Assembly (NCBI RefSeq): GCF_030247195.1
Contig: NC_080671.1
Coordinates: 426,808,539-426,872,538 of the forward strand
DNA from: Topomyia yanbarensis
Taxonomy: Eukaryota; Arthropoda; Insecta; Diptera; Culicidae
Length of the DNA: 64,000 bases
Direction: 5' to 3'
Part shown: one piece after another, positions 34,101 to 38,859 of the stretch
How positions within the stretch are numbered: the first letter of the stretch is position 1
Layout of the letters: each line of letters begins with the position of its first letter
Notes under the pieces: model-generated
What the model saw: only the letters and a program-made list of their open reading frames with translations
Databases searched by the model: none
Told to the model about the DNA's origin: nothing
Made by a program: the position numbers and the translations under genes

Positions 34101-36494
34101 TCGACCGCTACAGTGTTAATAGAATTAAGAAAACCGGTTCTTCGTTGTTCCTTCTTTTTGATCACACTTGTAACGAGTTGAATACATATTACTTGTTTTT
34201 CTCCATTTTCTGTGGTGTGGTCGGCGTGAACAGAAATTGAAATTAAACTTAAGAGATCCGAGCTGTCTCATGTTTCAATAAATACTTTTAATCTTGAGTG
34301 GAACTAAAAACGACAACTTATAAAATTTAGAAGCACAACATATTGTAGAGCCGGTTTGCTATTGCAAGCAGTGGCGAATCCAGAAAAAATTGAGAGGGGG
34401 GGGGTCTAAATTTCGGTGTGGTTTTCGTAAATGAGAAATCTCCTTTTCTAAATGCTCACTGGTTCAAGAGCGCAGCTAGCACAGCTTTTTCCACACAGAG
34501 AAAACGTACGAGTTGATCCAACTCCAAGCGGAGTTGAATTAACTACAGCGAGGATCTGTGTTGAGATCAAGCAATGTTGTGGCACGGGTTAAGATCTTCT
34601 CTAGGGGAAAAGTTTTTTGCCTAAAAGTTAGCAGAGTGTGTACACTGGCGGCGAAGAACACAGTTTGAAACTGATTTAAAATTTAAAATAATTTCAAATT
34701 TCTCAACAAGCTCAATATTTTGGGAGGATTTCGAACCCTTAGGACCCCTTCCCTGGATCCGCCACTGTATAGAAGTGATAAGCAAGCAAATAACTCGATG
34801 AAAATGTGAACACACTTCAGTACAATATAGTGGTCGTTTGTTTGAATATGGCCCAATCCGCCCGAATATTCGCAGACATATTGAGGGTGCAAATGCAGCT
34901 TAAACTTACGGAAGAAATCCAATTTCATCATACACGAAATGTTGTACTTATAACATTCAACACCTTCTATCCACGCGTACTTCTGATAAATTCATTGCAA
35001 CCATCATGTCGGGAGCAGAGTTAAAAATAATCGAAGCTCTTTTTGACGGCTGAAAATGACGCGACTCGCGGTGAATGGAAAAAATATTCATTCACATATC
35101 CATCCTTATTCATTCAGTTTAATATCGTACAATATATTCATTTCACTTATTATCATGAAAAATGTTTTCAAATGCCGGTAAAGCATATGAAACAACAACC
35201 ATCATCGCTTACATTGTGCAGGGCCTACTTTGATGCGTTTGATTCGTTGCTGCACGGTCGTTTCGTGTAATAATCGGAGACGAATGAAAATCTGTATGGA
35301 TGAATGGGCGGTTTGTTCGTTTGACGTTTTCAGCTGCGTCACTGAATATTGAAAATGAATGCGGCTGAATATGATCAATTTTCATTCAATGCATTTGAAT
35401 ATTTTTAACTCTGATCGTATATTTCTAATGGCGTTCGTTGCAATATGAATTTGGGGGAGATGTCAATACTCAATCCACTACATGCTAAATCGTATTCGCA
35501 ATACGGCCCACTTCCGGTTTAAAAAAAGTGTCCACGATCAAAATTAAGAATTACTTTAGAAAAGCGTGGCCCTTCCAAGAAGCTAAAATAAAAACTAACA
35601 TGTAAAAATCATTCCTTCAGCTCACCTATTCAAGTCAAACTGAGGCACACTGTCCTCATCCTCTTCCTCTTCGGGGGCTTTTAGCTCAGCAACCGCCTGC
35701 AGTGCCTGTCCTGCCTCCGGGCTTTCGCCGGAACCGGAATCTAGCTTGGACACAACTGTCGCATCCGGCTGCTCATCGGCTATGCTTGCGATGGTCGTCA
35801 TTGTTTCGCCAGTTGCTTCGACCAACTCAGCCGTCGGTTCCGACACAGCCCTAGCTGAAGCATTCTTGATTATCCGTGCGCTGAGCTGGCTCACCAACAG
35901 GGTGTTGGTTGTGTTGCTCACCGGTACATCCGTAGGATCGGCTTGTACAAGTAATCGGCCGGATCGTCCTTCAACGGCCGACGGTGGCGCTATCGATGCA
36001 CTTTTAGTTGGTGCTAGTACGGTTGTTGGCGCTTCCGAACGAGTAGAACCAACTGCCGGAGAGGTAACTGACTCCGATTCCGATTCCGATGATGCTGGTC
36101 TTTCAGTTATAATTGCTCCTTCCGATGGTTCTGAAGTTATAAAAAAATATCCTTAATTTTTCTAATTTCTTTCTAAAACACAAAAGAGAAACTCACCTTC
36201 TTTGCCATCACCGAAGTCTACTTCCAGCGGTAGTGACTTATTTTCGATTCCCAACTCCGAGTGACTGGTGGGCACCACCGTGAAAAAATCCTCCACCTTG
36301 GGCGCAGTGGTGGTTGTTTCCACCGTCGTCTGTCTTTTGGCAATTAGACCTCCTTCGACGGCGAGAAGCAGATTAAGCGCCACCAGTGCTGTCAGGGTGG
36401 TCATAATGAGCCCGACCCAACCACCGCCGAGTTGCGACCGAAAGGGGGCCAAAGATTTTTGCGCATAGCATCGCTGATGTTGCCGCCGTTTCAT
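961..36494 (-). CDS. Receptor-type protein tyrosine phosphatase, eight exons, 3' end beyond the window
   Basis: The gene removes phosphate from phosphotyrosine in proteins and is predicted to sit in the plasma membrane. Eight exons join in phase (298, 505, 2047, 392, 97, 207, 449 and 184 nt) to 1393 codons with no stop. Order: hydrophobic leader (about residues 29-53), Thr/Ser/Pro-rich ectodomain to about 925, one membrane segment (about 928-949), juxtamembrane stretch, then a phosphatase domain from about 1037. Domain landmarks are visible: KNRYANVVP, EYINANFVKG, YIACQAP, WPDTGVP, HCSPGTGRTG and the REQYELIYR helix. No fibronectin or Ig repeats are seen, so it is not a Lar, Ptp69D or Ptp10D type. 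It may belong to the insect group of Drosophila Ptp36E/CG42327, but I cannot confirm the orthologue. A second phosphatase domain, if any, would lie left of the window. Introns 2 and 5 are 21.2 and 9.6 kb and full of TEs. Confidence 0.9.
1212..1660 (-). CDS. R-PTP exon 7: WPD loop plus unusual insert
   Basis: Acceptor TTCATTTTAG/CTTACG; donor ACACAGG/GGTGAG region (GTGAGT at 1211-1206). It encodes LTLKNRENKEKYTISTVHLR, the FWYQWPDTGVP loop with the general-acid Asp, then a Ser/Asn/Thr-rich segment (for example SNNNKSTTTTDSG). The Asp lies 117 residues before the catalytic Cys; in PTP1B the distance is 34. The extra segment is open, in phase and flanked by proper splice sites, so it appears to be real coding sequence rather than retained intron. 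Confidence 0.88.
1735..1941 (-). CDS. R-PTP exon 6: phosphatase core
   Basis: A 207-nt exon (69 codons, phase 0 at both ends) with acceptor CTCCCCAG/GGAC and donor TTCCAG/GTAGGC. It encodes GPKDSSNYYIACQAPM, the TINDFWRMIWEQ helix and KVIIMATDLSENGVEKCAEYLP, all standard PTP core motifs. The usual QGP is QAP here. Confidence 0.92.
2090..2885 (+). pseudogene. Decayed mariner/Tc1-type transposase
   Basis: Reading three plus-strand frames together gives transposase pieces: DVTGQTVKKCLANMGI, then MITADETYL (first catalytic Asp region), then VFWPDLASSHYA (second Asp). The FWPDLAS motif is shared with the better preserved DD37E mariner at 29-30 kb, so the two are related but from different lineages. 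There are many stops and frameshifts, and the C-terminal third is missing because a copia fragment follows directly at about 2900. Inactive. Confidence 0.75.
2905..4310 (-). pseudogene. Truncated Ty1/copia retrotransposon (gag to integrase)
   Basis: On the minus strand from 4310 down: a gag (UBN2-like) piece with AWTNLNHAFQVDEMIR; the protease motif WILDSEASSHM (the usual active-site SG is SE); the gag-pre-integrase stretch LWHYRIGHSNAQRL with CVTC; and integrase core parts FLTLIDDVRRK, RTDNGKKY and YNPEQNGHAERMIR. Reverse transcriptase, RNase H and both LTRs are absent. Stops and frameshifts occur throughout. It abuts a mariner relic on the left and a LINE fragment on the right. Confidence 0.85.
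4312..5740 (+). pseudogene. Non-LTR retrotransposon fragment, reverse transcriptase to C-terminal Cys/His motif
   Basis: Plus-strand pieces in changing frames: LERMVNRRLPRW, LLDSRQFTFHKGFGIGAHLG (RT fingers), YLNNQRFRVC, FVCVDDIILVP (the catalytic YADD box as CVDD), PVILGVTLDRKLTLMLHF, and the C-terminal zinc-type motif CTACNTRPSVEHLICNC followed by a stop at about 5738. The layout is typical of RNase H-bearing or Loner/I-group LINEs, although the RNase H region looks shortened. No poly(A) or target duplication was recognised. Inactive. Confidence 0.78.
5935..6530 (+). pseudogene. Second non-LTR reverse transcriptase fragment
   Basis: Frames shift, but plus-strand translation gives an LWALFHP-like start, QYAFRQGMDTET, IIKAYNIVC (the usual AKAYNTVW) and VRQYLQRWGIWRNLG followed by QRFLTNRNF. 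This is the RT palm region of the same broad group as the preceding fragment. It is a separate, 5'- and 3'-truncated copy. Confidence 0.6.
6688..6857. mobile_element. Short inverted-repeat element (170 bp)
   Basis: The left end GGGGCCAAGTTAGATGGCGT matches the reverse complement of the right end (GGGGCCAAGTTAGACGAGGT) at most positions. It has no coding capacity. A diverged copy of its right half and 3' flank follows at 7030-7190, sharing ATATAGTGTCTAA, GTGCTAATTTGGG and GTTACTGACGAGATG. Class unknown. Confidence 0.55.
7030..7190. repeat. Diverged direct copy of the 6727-6893 segment
   Basis: Shared blocks in the same order and orientation: TTTGCTTCCC, CATATATA, ATATAGTGTCTAA, CTAATTTGGG, TTGGCCCCA and AGTTACTGACGAGATG. 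Either a local duplication or a second insertion of the same element. Confidence 0.55.
7195..8025. other. Intronic stretch, no confident feature
   Basis: No convincing frame or terminal repeats. The right part (7650-8025) may be badly decayed upstream sequence of the R1-type element that begins to be readable at about 8035. Confidence 0.3.
8035..9935 (+). pseudogene. R1-clade non-LTR retrotransposon ORF2 remnant
   Basis: Plus-strand pieces in order: GLADLTRMIVTACD, RARRRAQRAKSERE, VTNDELKEASMRLKSKKTPG then PDGTPNVVLKAA (start of RT), QKLVLLPKPGN, LETIILNRLTK, VLSKMQLRFRKE, AIENWMNGVKLQIAHHKTGV, IDDQLSFTNHVDNACEKSAM, SVSSSILRYGV, and near 9715-9930 the C-terminal motif CPECVSLGD...AVNRVVMLIMIA with KWRDEQRATV. 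This is the R1 arrangement, without RNase H. It has many frameshifts and lacks the central palm around the catalytic Asp pair. Insertion is intronic, not in rDNA. Confidence 0.8.
9936..10921. other. Intronic stretch, possibly 3' tail of the R1-type element
   Basis: No coding signal. Its left part follows the R1 C-terminus directly and may be its 3' UTR. The rest is unassigned. Confidence 0.3.
10922..11351. mobile_element. MITE-like element, about 430 bp
   Basis: The ends are CAGTCTTCCC and GGGAAGTCTG, inverted with one mismatch, and the similarity continues inward patchily. The flanking octamers (GTGGAGAC and TTGGAGGC) agree at 6 of 8 positions, which would suit a decayed 8-bp target duplication of hAT type. 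The inside is rich in GTACA and GTTCG motifs and non-coding. Confidence 0.5.
11485..11535 (+). mobile_element. SINE 3' tail fragment
   Basis: The stretch CGAACGACCTTGACGCTTAA followed by AGCCTCAATGAACAACAACA resembles the 3' end of the SINE at 31209-31378 (GAATGACCTTAAGGTTAAAA, CCTC). It ends in a CAA repeat. The head with the RNA polymerase III boxes is missing. Confidence 0.45.
11564..11660 (-). CDS. R-PTP exon 5: KNRY loop to DYINA-like motif
   Basis: A 97-nt exon between TTTATTCTAG/ATAC and GTCAAG/GTAATT. It encodes YANVVPLPETRVHLKRINDD and then EYINANFVK, the canonical second and third PTP motifs. It is too short to stand out as an open frame but is fixed by both splice sites and by phase (2 in, 0 out). 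Confidence 0.88.
11722..12113 (-). CDS. R-PTP exon 4: juxtamembrane region and start of phosphatase domain
   Basis: The donor CG/GTAAGT at 11721 is clear. The acceptor is less certain: AAATAG/CCG at 12114 is in phase 0, and a later in-frame AG (about 12078) would also work. The exon encodes a basic cytoplasmic stretch with several Tyr (LDAYSLDNVSVYNSV), then NPLTVAELANIIQNK and FKEIPN, the usual N-terminal helix of a PTP domain. It ends in CEDKNR, the first half of the KNRY phosphotyrosine-recognition loop. Confidence 0.85.
12397..14443 (-). CDS. R-PTP exon 3: mucin-like ectodomain and membrane segment
   Basis: Acceptor TTTTGCAG/ATAC; donor GCGTAT/GTGAGT. Length 2047 nt = 1 + 682 codons, so the frame joins exon 2 (phase 2) exactly. 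The product is dominated by Thr, Ser, Pro and acidic residues. It has a run of ten Thr near 13,230 and repeated TTT/TTA motifs typical of O-glycosylated mucin stalks. It ends with a Gly/Val/Leu membrane segment (VVAVVASLLSVALLLLLVAA) directly before the donor. Codon choice stays coding-like throughout. The Thr run is a likely site of length polymorphism. Confidence 0.9.
14444..15329. other. Start of intron 2, nothing recognised
   Basis: Donor-to-acceptor interior, AT-rich, with no repeat ends or coding signal seen. Confidence 0.4.
15334..15855. mobile_element. piggyBac-like MITE, TTAA-flanked, 522 bp
   Basis: TTAA lies at both edges (15330-15333 and 15856-15859). The inverted ends are CCCCTTCATGGCCA on the left and TGGGCATGAAAGGG on the right. 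TTAA target sites and termini starting CCC are the piggyBac hallmark. There is no ORF, so it is non-autonomous. Confidence 0.75.
16289..16385 (+). repeat. Dispersed repeat, copy 1 (about 95 bp)
   Basis: Matches 39890-39979 in the same orientation: CTGTAGAGC, AGAATCACTC, ACAATTGCAGAC and CCCACTAAAACACTA occur in the same order in both. Class unknown. In the other locus it directly precedes repeat family A. Confidence 0.65.
16567..16650. repeat. Palindrome with 32-bp arms
   Basis: Arms at 16567-16598 and 16619-16650 (core AGTTAGTATTCCGG and CCGGAATACTAACT, plus TCCAGTG and CACTGGA) are nearly perfect inverted copies round a 20-nt spacer. A very small foldback element or a strong hairpin. Confidence 0.7.
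17781..19158. mobile_element. TA-flanked terminal inverted repeat element, 1378 bp
   Basis: It begins GGGGAGACTGAGGAGACTTG and ends with the exact inverted form, and TA lies on both sides (17779-17780 and 19159-19160). Degenerate internal copies of the terminal motif (ACTTGATCCC, GATTTGATCCCC, GATCGAGTCTCC) recur inside. No transposase frame is seen, so it is non-autonomous. Confidence 0.8.
19160..20435. other. Intron 2 stretch, no feature recognised
   Basis: Only short repeated words (for example TCCGGACAGGAAATT at about 20,010 and TTCGGACAGGAAATTTTC at about 20,210). No coding signal. Confidence 0.35.
20440..21900 (+). repeat. Repeat family A, locus 1: tandem units of 425-475 bp
   Basis: The marker GATTCATGATCGC with GCGGG occurs at about 20,832 and 21,308, and a decayed form at about 21,733. 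Each is followed by TTGAGACCGCGTTTG, a GATCGCG...GCGTTTGTATG-like block, TATAAATTCGATTTTATAAC, and ACCGT then TCATGTCGCCATGG. The units are 425-475 bp long and diverged. The same units appear at 40.0-41.4 kb and 55.0-55.5 kb. No ORF. A tandem array inside a larger mobile or satellite element is the likeliest reading. Confidence 0.65.
21901..22717. other. Intron 2 stretch, nothing recognised
   Basis: AT-rich, no coding signal. May be the 3' part of the family A element. Confidence 0.3.
22718..22775 (-). repeat. Conserved dispersed block, copy 1
   Basis: This 58-bp stretch (AATGAGAAAGGCGCAATTGC, CACTAGGTGGATTAAAACAG) is the reverse complement of 60321-60377 with few changes, while flanking sequence does not match. 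Such a sharply bounded conserved block suggests the terminus of an abundant repeat. Confidence 0.65.
23029..23386 (-). repeat. Degenerate tandem repeats in the LINE 3' UTR
   Basis: TATCTTAAAACTAGG-type words, followed by a GATACA- or TATACAAGAGGGG-type tail, recur at about 23031, 23102, 23166, 23236, 23288 and 23362, spaced 52-74 bp. Six diverged units between the ORF2 stop and the poly(A). Tail repeats of this kind are common in LINE 3' UTRs. Confidence 0.7.
23794..27480 (-). CDS. I-type LINE ORF2: endonuclease, reverse transcriptase, RNase H, 1228 aa
   Basis: Nicks target DNA, copies the element RNA and degrades it. Start chosen at ATG 27480 inside ORF1's last codons (ATGGCTAA). Endonuclease, residues about 15-230: VLQWNSRS, FALCETWL, LVLGDFNSHG and HGSDHLPI, the Asn, Glu, Asp and His residues of the APE family. 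RT, about 440-720: APGLDRIKFNLL, SVFLDIKGAFDS, GLPQGSCLSPLLYN and RQLADDGVV, where the usual Tyr of YADD is Leu. RNase H, about 950-1080: FYTDGSNLDG, VYVAELAAIQ, ISDSLSSIEA and WVPSHCSIPGNEKAD. A C-terminal Cys/His motif (CACDEGYHDIDHVVWVC) follows. Uninterrupted. Confidence 0.95.
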   Translation of the reverse strand: MAKSSNEVTDSITVLQWNSRSILPKIDSFKFLLNSLKCDVFALCETWLTSDINLNFHDFNIIRLDRENPYGGVLLGIKKCYSFNRINLPSTPGIEVVACEIRIKSKYLSIASIYIPPRASVGNRTLCNITEFLPAPRLVLGDFNSHGTVWGGLHDDNRSTLIQDLCDNFNMTILNTGEMTRIPTPPTRASALDLSLCSTSLQLDCTWKVIPDPHGSDHLPIVISIANGSRPSETINVSYDLTRNIDWKSYATAISAKIESIQELPPEEEYRFLAGLILDSANQAQTKPVPGENTHGRSPTLWWDKECSELYAEKSTAYKTFRDDGLPDSYRQYASLEKRMKCLMKAKKRSYWRRFVDGLTRETAMSTLWGTARRMRNRNSINENVEYSNRWIFAFAKKICPDSVPVQKTYHAASPHDTANETPFSMVEFSLALLSCNNNAPGLDRIKFNLLKNLPDSAKRRLLNLFNKFLEGNIVPHDWRQVKVIAIAKPGKPASDHNSYRPIAMLSCIRKLFEKMILFRLDNWVEANGLLSDTQFGFRKGKGTNDCLALLSTEIQMAYANKEQMASVFLDIKGAFDSVSINVLSEKLHQHGLSPILNNFLLNLLSEKYMHFSHGDLTTSRFSYMGLPQGSCLSPLLYNFYVNDIDDCLANSCTLRQLADDGVVSVTGPKAADLQEPLQDTLDNLSAWALQLGIEFSTEKTELVVFSRKREPAQLQLLLMGVTINQVFTFKYLGVWFDSKGTWGCHIRYLKQKCQQRINFLRTITGTWWGAHPGDLIRLYQTTILSVMEYGCFCFRSAANIHFIKLERIQYRCLRIALGCMQSTHTMSLEVLSGVLPLKNRFWELSYRLLIRCDILNPLVIENFERLVELNSQTPFMSLYFDYMAQSINPSSYNPNHARFLDTSDSTVFFDTSMKEEIRGIPDHILPQVIPNIFYNKFREVDCDKMFYTDGSNLDGSTGFGIFNNTITASFKLNDPASVYVAELAAIQYTLGIIDTLPTDHYFIISDSLSSIEALRAMKPKKQFPYFLGKIRESLYTLSEKSYQITFVWVPSHCSIPGNEKADSLAKVGALNGDIYERPICFNEFFSICRQRTLNSWQTSWSNGELGRWLHSIIPKVSTKPWFRGMDVGRDFIRVMSRLMSNHYTLHAHLRRIGLAESSLCACDEGYHDIDHVVWVCAEYCDARSLLKDSLRARGRPPNVPVRDMLANRDLPYMSLIYNFIKTINIPI
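27473..28810 (-). CDS. I-type LINE ORF1 protein, RNA-binding Gag-like, 445 aa
   Basis: Packages element RNA into the ribonucleoprotein. From ATG at 28810 to TAA at 27475-27473. Residues about 37-115 (FVVYFRTTNKSFDILKISRD onward) suit the RRM-like/PRE_C2HC region. Three CCHC zinc knuckles follow: CSNCKQLGHTATFC, CGKCGGEHEDDSC and CVCCGGPPHALKSC. The rest is basic and Ser/Pro-rich (SRKRRNPASPRLPRKGPK). The stop overlaps the start of ORF2 by 8 nt. No lesion is seen. Part of the retrotransposon, not a host gene. Confidence 0.92.
   Translation of the reverse strand: MSLDGQPTDDNMDDETSPDKPPTKPPRLKAYPENSTGPFVVYFRTTNKSFDILKISRDLTEHYSAVTQITKVRANKLKIVVSDLAQANGIASCTRFTQHYRVYVPCVDVEVDGVITEASLTCEDVLKYGAGCFKNPLLKPVKILDCKKLHTLAGDKESYIPSASLRVTFAGSSLPNYVLLDRVRLPVRLFVPRVMNCSNCKQLGHTATFCGNKKRCGKCGGEHEDDSCDKDTEKCVCCGGPPHALKSCPAYKQRGDKIKRSLKERSKRSYAEMLKNASPSVLSENSFALLAPVEQESDNPQEGTSFVNPGESRKRRNPASPRLPRKGPKVSSSESAPTTSNKSNGSAALMPKQSAPGFGNFNSNKEYPPLPGTPETPSVPLFQTDTQSSNGLMKFSDIVDLIFTAFNVTDPLKSLLIRFLPIVQTFLKQLTTKWPLLAAIVSFDG
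29082..29116 (-). promoter_or_regulatory. Internal promoter of the I-type element: Inr plus DPE
   Basis: The 5' end reads TCATTCG on the minus strand, an insect initiator. With its A (29114) as +1, AGACGTG begins at +28 (29087), the exact spacing and near-ideal sequence of the downstream promoter element known from jockey and I-type LINEs. This allows full-length transcription from within the element. Confidence 0.75.
29176..30194 (+). pseudogene. Mariner DD37E transposase, broken
   Basis: Cut-and-paste transposase. N-terminal paired-type helix-turn-helix regions are visible (LTHRQLGKMLNIHHSTVSRV and SSRDLAKKFGMSQSYVQ). The catalytic residues are present: Asp in VMDDETYI, Asp in FWPDLASCHY, and Glu in CPELRPVEQYW, with exactly 37 residues between the last two, as in the mosquito ITmD37E family. 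Two lesions: an in-frame TAA at 29503-29505 and a one-base frameshift near 30,097, after which the frame continues to TAA at 30192-30194 (ending FYTQGSID). Not functional as it stands. Confidence 0.9.
30322..31193. repeat. Satellite-like array, period about 112-124 bp, about seven units
   Basis: Unit markers ACATCGATTTTCATAATCTG, CCGTTCCAAAAATACCC, GGTTATC...ATATTGCTCAACC and GAAGTCGCTATCTTG recur at about 30343, 30518, 30630, 30747, 30868, 30983 and 31107. Units are diverged. The mariner's right end abuts the first unit, so the mariner probably inserted at the array's edge, and the SINE sits at the other edge. Confidence 0.8.
31209..31378 (+). mobile_element. tRNA-derived SINE (Feilai-like), 170 bp
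   Basis: The head contains an A-box-like GGGCGTAGCGTATTGGT (about 31213) and a B box GGTTCGAGTCC (31261-31271), the internal RNA polymerase III promoter. The body holds GGGTTAGAAATTTTTCC and its partner TTTCTAACCC, the tail GAATGACCTTAAGG, and a poly(A) of 14. It is flanked by a target duplication ATCTTTGCAGTGG (31196-31208 and 31379-31391). Complete and fairly recent. The Feilai name is from memory of the family. Confidence 0.88.
31943..32520 (+). repeat. 95-bp tandem array with a three-unit higher order
   Basis: TTCATGAT recurs at 31943, 32037, 32131, 32226, 32321, 32416 and 32511, spacing 94, 94, 95, 95, 95, 95. The units at 32037 and 32321 (CCTAATATATTAGTTACG) resemble each other more than their neighbours, as do those at 32131 and 32416 (TTAATAGTCACAACTTA-like), giving a 284-bp higher-order period. 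Confidence 0.85.
33050..33480 (+). repeat. Second array of family B, alternating 62- and 86-bp spacing
   Basis: GATCCTGAAATCATGAAC or close forms occur at about 33105, 33167, 33253, 33315 and 33404, spaced 62, 86, 62 and 89 bp: a dimeric repeat of about 148 bp. The words are partly the reverse complement of the first array (GGTTCATGATTCC). Confidence 0.7.
33746..34368. other. Intron 2 stretch, nothing recognised
   Basis: No coding signal or repeat ends seen. Confidence 0.35.
34369..34767. mobile_element. MITE, 399 bp, CAGTGGCG termini
   Basis: The left end CAGTGGCGAATCCAG is inverted at the right end as CTGGATCCGCCACTG (one mismatch). A G run (about nine) follows the left end and a matching C-rich stretch precedes the right end. 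No ORF. The flanks show no clear target duplication. Confidence 0.7.
35016..35413. mobile_element. MITE, 398 bp, CAGAGTTAAAAAT termini
   Basis: The left end CAGAGTTAAAAATAATCGAA and the inverse of the right end (CAGAGTTAAAAATATTCAAA) match well. The inside is rich in ATTCATTC/GAATGAAT words, themselves inverted between the two halves, so the whole can fold back. Non-coding. Lies 200 bp downstream of exon 2, at the start of intron 2. Confidence 0.72.
35626..36130 (-). CDS. R-PTP exon 2: acidic/Ser-rich ectodomain
   Basis: The acceptor TAACTTCAG/AACC and the donor AATAG/GTGAGC bound a 505-nt exon in phase with exons 1 and 3. The encoded ectodomain is low in complexity, with a Ser/Glu run (SSESESES) and an acidic stretch (EEEEDEDS) near its end. 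No folded domain is recognisable. An N-glycosylation-type site (NTT) is present near SNTTNTLL. Confidence 0.85.
36197..36494 (-). CDS. R-PTP exon 1: start codon and signal peptide
   Basis: Translation starts at the ATG at 36494 in a good context (CAACCATGA). After a basic stretch, residues about 29-47 are hydrophobic (IMTTLTALVALNLLLAVEGG), fitting a signal peptide cleaved near AVEGG. A Thr-rich segment (TTVETTTTAP) follows. The exon ends at AAG/GTGAGT with one base left over (phase 1), which the next exon completes as Glu. Untranslated exons upstream cannot be located from sequence alone. Confidence 0.85.
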
Positions 36495-38281
36495 GGTTGA
36501 GTGCTTATCAACACGTCGATCCGAGCATGAACATGAGGTTGGAGGTGATGATGATTATGGTTTTGACAGTTTGTCTTAGAAAGTGGAAGATGCTATATAC
36601 TACTGTGGCCTGGACGCCGATGGTTATTTCATGAAGAGATATGGTGATTGGTTATGTTAACCGGTACTTTCGGTCATCGCTTTGAACTCTGCCTCATCAC
36701 GGCTTTGTTTAGCTGATCAGTTTTACGGTGTATTTTCACCGGTCAATTGTGGTGCCGGCAAACGTCATTACTGTGGCGTGTGGTTGTGCTGTGAATAGGG
36801 AAGAGAAATTTTGCGTTAGACGTTTACAGTTATTTCTGTTTATTCATAGATTAATCGGTGGGTTGGGGTTTAGTAATTTGCATCAATAATTGAAGTGTGG
36901 TTTCAAACCATTGTTAGCGAAATTTGAAACGAGCAAATGGGTATAAGAAATGTTGATCAGAGTCATGAGGATTGTTTTTCGCTCGTTCGACTAACTAGCT
37001 AGCAAGTGAAACGACTTTTTATCAAATTTCTTTCTTATTAGTAATCGGCGGTTTTGAAGCACAGGTGAAACTCGTACTTTCCAACTGCAAATTTACACAC
37101 AGATTTGATAAACGATTCAACATGATCCAAGCCGAATCTGATTTTTTAATATGAACTTATAGAAAACTTCTCATATCTTGAAAACAGTTCAAGCTAACGA
37201 AATCACGCCAAACAAAGTTTTGTAGAAAAGTGTTCAGACTGGTAATAAAAAAAAACAACGTTAACAATCACGACCTTTTATAAGAAAGCACCACGGTTAC
37301 ACTCTTTTTTGTGTACGACTAAAATGTTACTACTGGTTGCAACTTTAAGTTGCTCTTGAGAACATAGCCTAAACGTTGAAAATGGCTTCAAAAATTGGCG
37401 ACATGACAGATTGGCCAATATGTGATATTCAGCAAACGTCACCTGACGGAAAGGCACGATAAAATCACGTGGTCGAATCTGGACTCTCATGTTGCTACTG
37501 TATATGCCACACTTGTCTCTGAAAATCAGCAGTTAAATCTCAAAGAATCTAATTTTGAACAGTTTTTTTCACTATTTGTTTTAGGTTGGCTCTATTATTG
37601 GACAAAATAAGGCCACATGATGTCGCTTTTAACCCCGGAAACAGATTACCTATCCCTTACCACCTCGCGGTATCAACTGAGGTTACGCGCCACCGTGTGT
37701 CGTTTTCACTTGAACCCGAGGCTGGGTTGGGTTCTGGCCCCAACCGCCCCATTGCGACGGCGGCTGGAGTTGGTGCCTCACTAAGTGACTTTTGTAAAGA
37801 TCGCGTGTGATTCGTGGTCGTATATTAGTGGGAAGAAGAACAAACGACGTGCGTGGGAAGTTGTTAGTGTATCCGTCATACAAAAAAATCTTTCGGTATT
37901 ATTTTAGGCCGTTCAAAATTATTTCATATTCTCTTTGTGAATAACATCGATCGTTTTTTGTTGCAGCTTGTTTGTTAACTATCCTCGATTATTTTTGCCG
38001 AGATCATTTTGTTATTTTCCTTTCATTAGTAGACTTAACAAATATTCGAAAAACAAAATCAATTGAGAATGTTTTAAGAACTTTTCTCGCTGCTACCGCG
38101 ACGATTTGCAATTTGTATAATTGCAGTGTTCACAGAAACAATAAATTTTAGCATTTTTATAATAAATCGCGGCAAGTTACAGTTTACGGCAAAGTTGGAA
38201 ACCACATACTAGACAAACATTTTATAGGATTGGGTTTTCAATATGACTCTAATCAACCGATCAGGACCGTCAAGCAGAATG
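36495..38281. other. Upstream of the R-PTP start codon; promoter or 5' UTR not located
   Basis: Should contain the 5' UTR and possibly the promoter of the minus-strand gene, but no TATA, Inr/DPE pair or upstream exon can be supported. A GC-richer patch (37630-37800) stands out from the AT-rich surroundings. Confidence 0.35.
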
Positions 38282-38283
38282 TA

Positions 38284-38856
38284 ACGGGTGTTCAATAAAA
38301 AATGAAAATGATTTCAATACCTTTCTGTAATTCAAGTAAAGAGCGTAATTTTTTTTCTCTTCAAGAGAATTGCTCTCTAGACTCCCTAGAAATGGGTGGC
38401 ATGTTTCTTTTCGCTCGGGTGCTGTCAGTTCAATCGAAGATGGCGTGGAAACAGCAAGCACTCCGCGAGCGTGTTGTACGGTTTTACGAAACGCCTGGTC
38501 ATCGTGGAAAAAAGTTTACGGTAGACCACTTTCAAAATGAAAACGTGCCCGTGATTACAGTTTACTGGATCTTGGAATTCCAGAGCGTGGAGCGGAAGGC
38601 CGGTAGTGGCAGTCCGGCGAAGATAATGACGAAGAAGAAGAAGAAGGAAGCGTTCGACGACAAGGACGGGACGAGTTTACGTGACGTCGACCGAAAATAT
38701 CATTGCTTCCATACCTTGATTCGCCGAACCCTCAAGATGGAGGACATCATTTGTCGGAAGAAGACTCGGTCCCCCGAGTACACGGATGAGCAGATAGCGA
38801 TCATGAAATCGCAGCGCCGATGGCTGACGAATTCTTATTTTTTATTGAACACCCGT
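38284..38856 (+). mobile_element. Mariner-like deletion derivative, 573 bp
   Basis: The left end ACGGGTGTTCAATAAAAAAT is inverted almost perfectly at the right end (ATTTTTTATTGAACACCCGT), with TA on each side (38282-38283 and 38857-38858). The inside keeps only the 5' half of a transposase gene; the catalytic part is gone and the frame runs directly into the right terminal repeat. This is the classic structure of a non-autonomous derivative formed by internal deletion. Confidence 0.9.
38440..38850 (+). pseudogene. Mariner/Tc1-type transposase N-terminal half
   Basis: From ATG at 38440 the frame encodes a DNA-binding region: ALRERVVRFYETPGHRGKKF and a second helix-turn-helix-like segment KEAFDDKDGTSLRDVDRKYH, then CRKKTRSPEYTDEQIAIMKS. 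It then passes into the terminal repeat (FLLNTR) and stops. No catalytic Asp is present, so it cannot transpose. It could still bind terminal repeats if expressed (inference). Confidence 0.8.
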
Positions 38857-38859
38857 TAG

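Noticed and set aside
37630..37800. GC-rich patch as the promoter of the phosphatase gene
   Set aside because: No core promoter motif at defined spacing could be supported, and it is over 1 kb from the start codon with unknown 5' exons.
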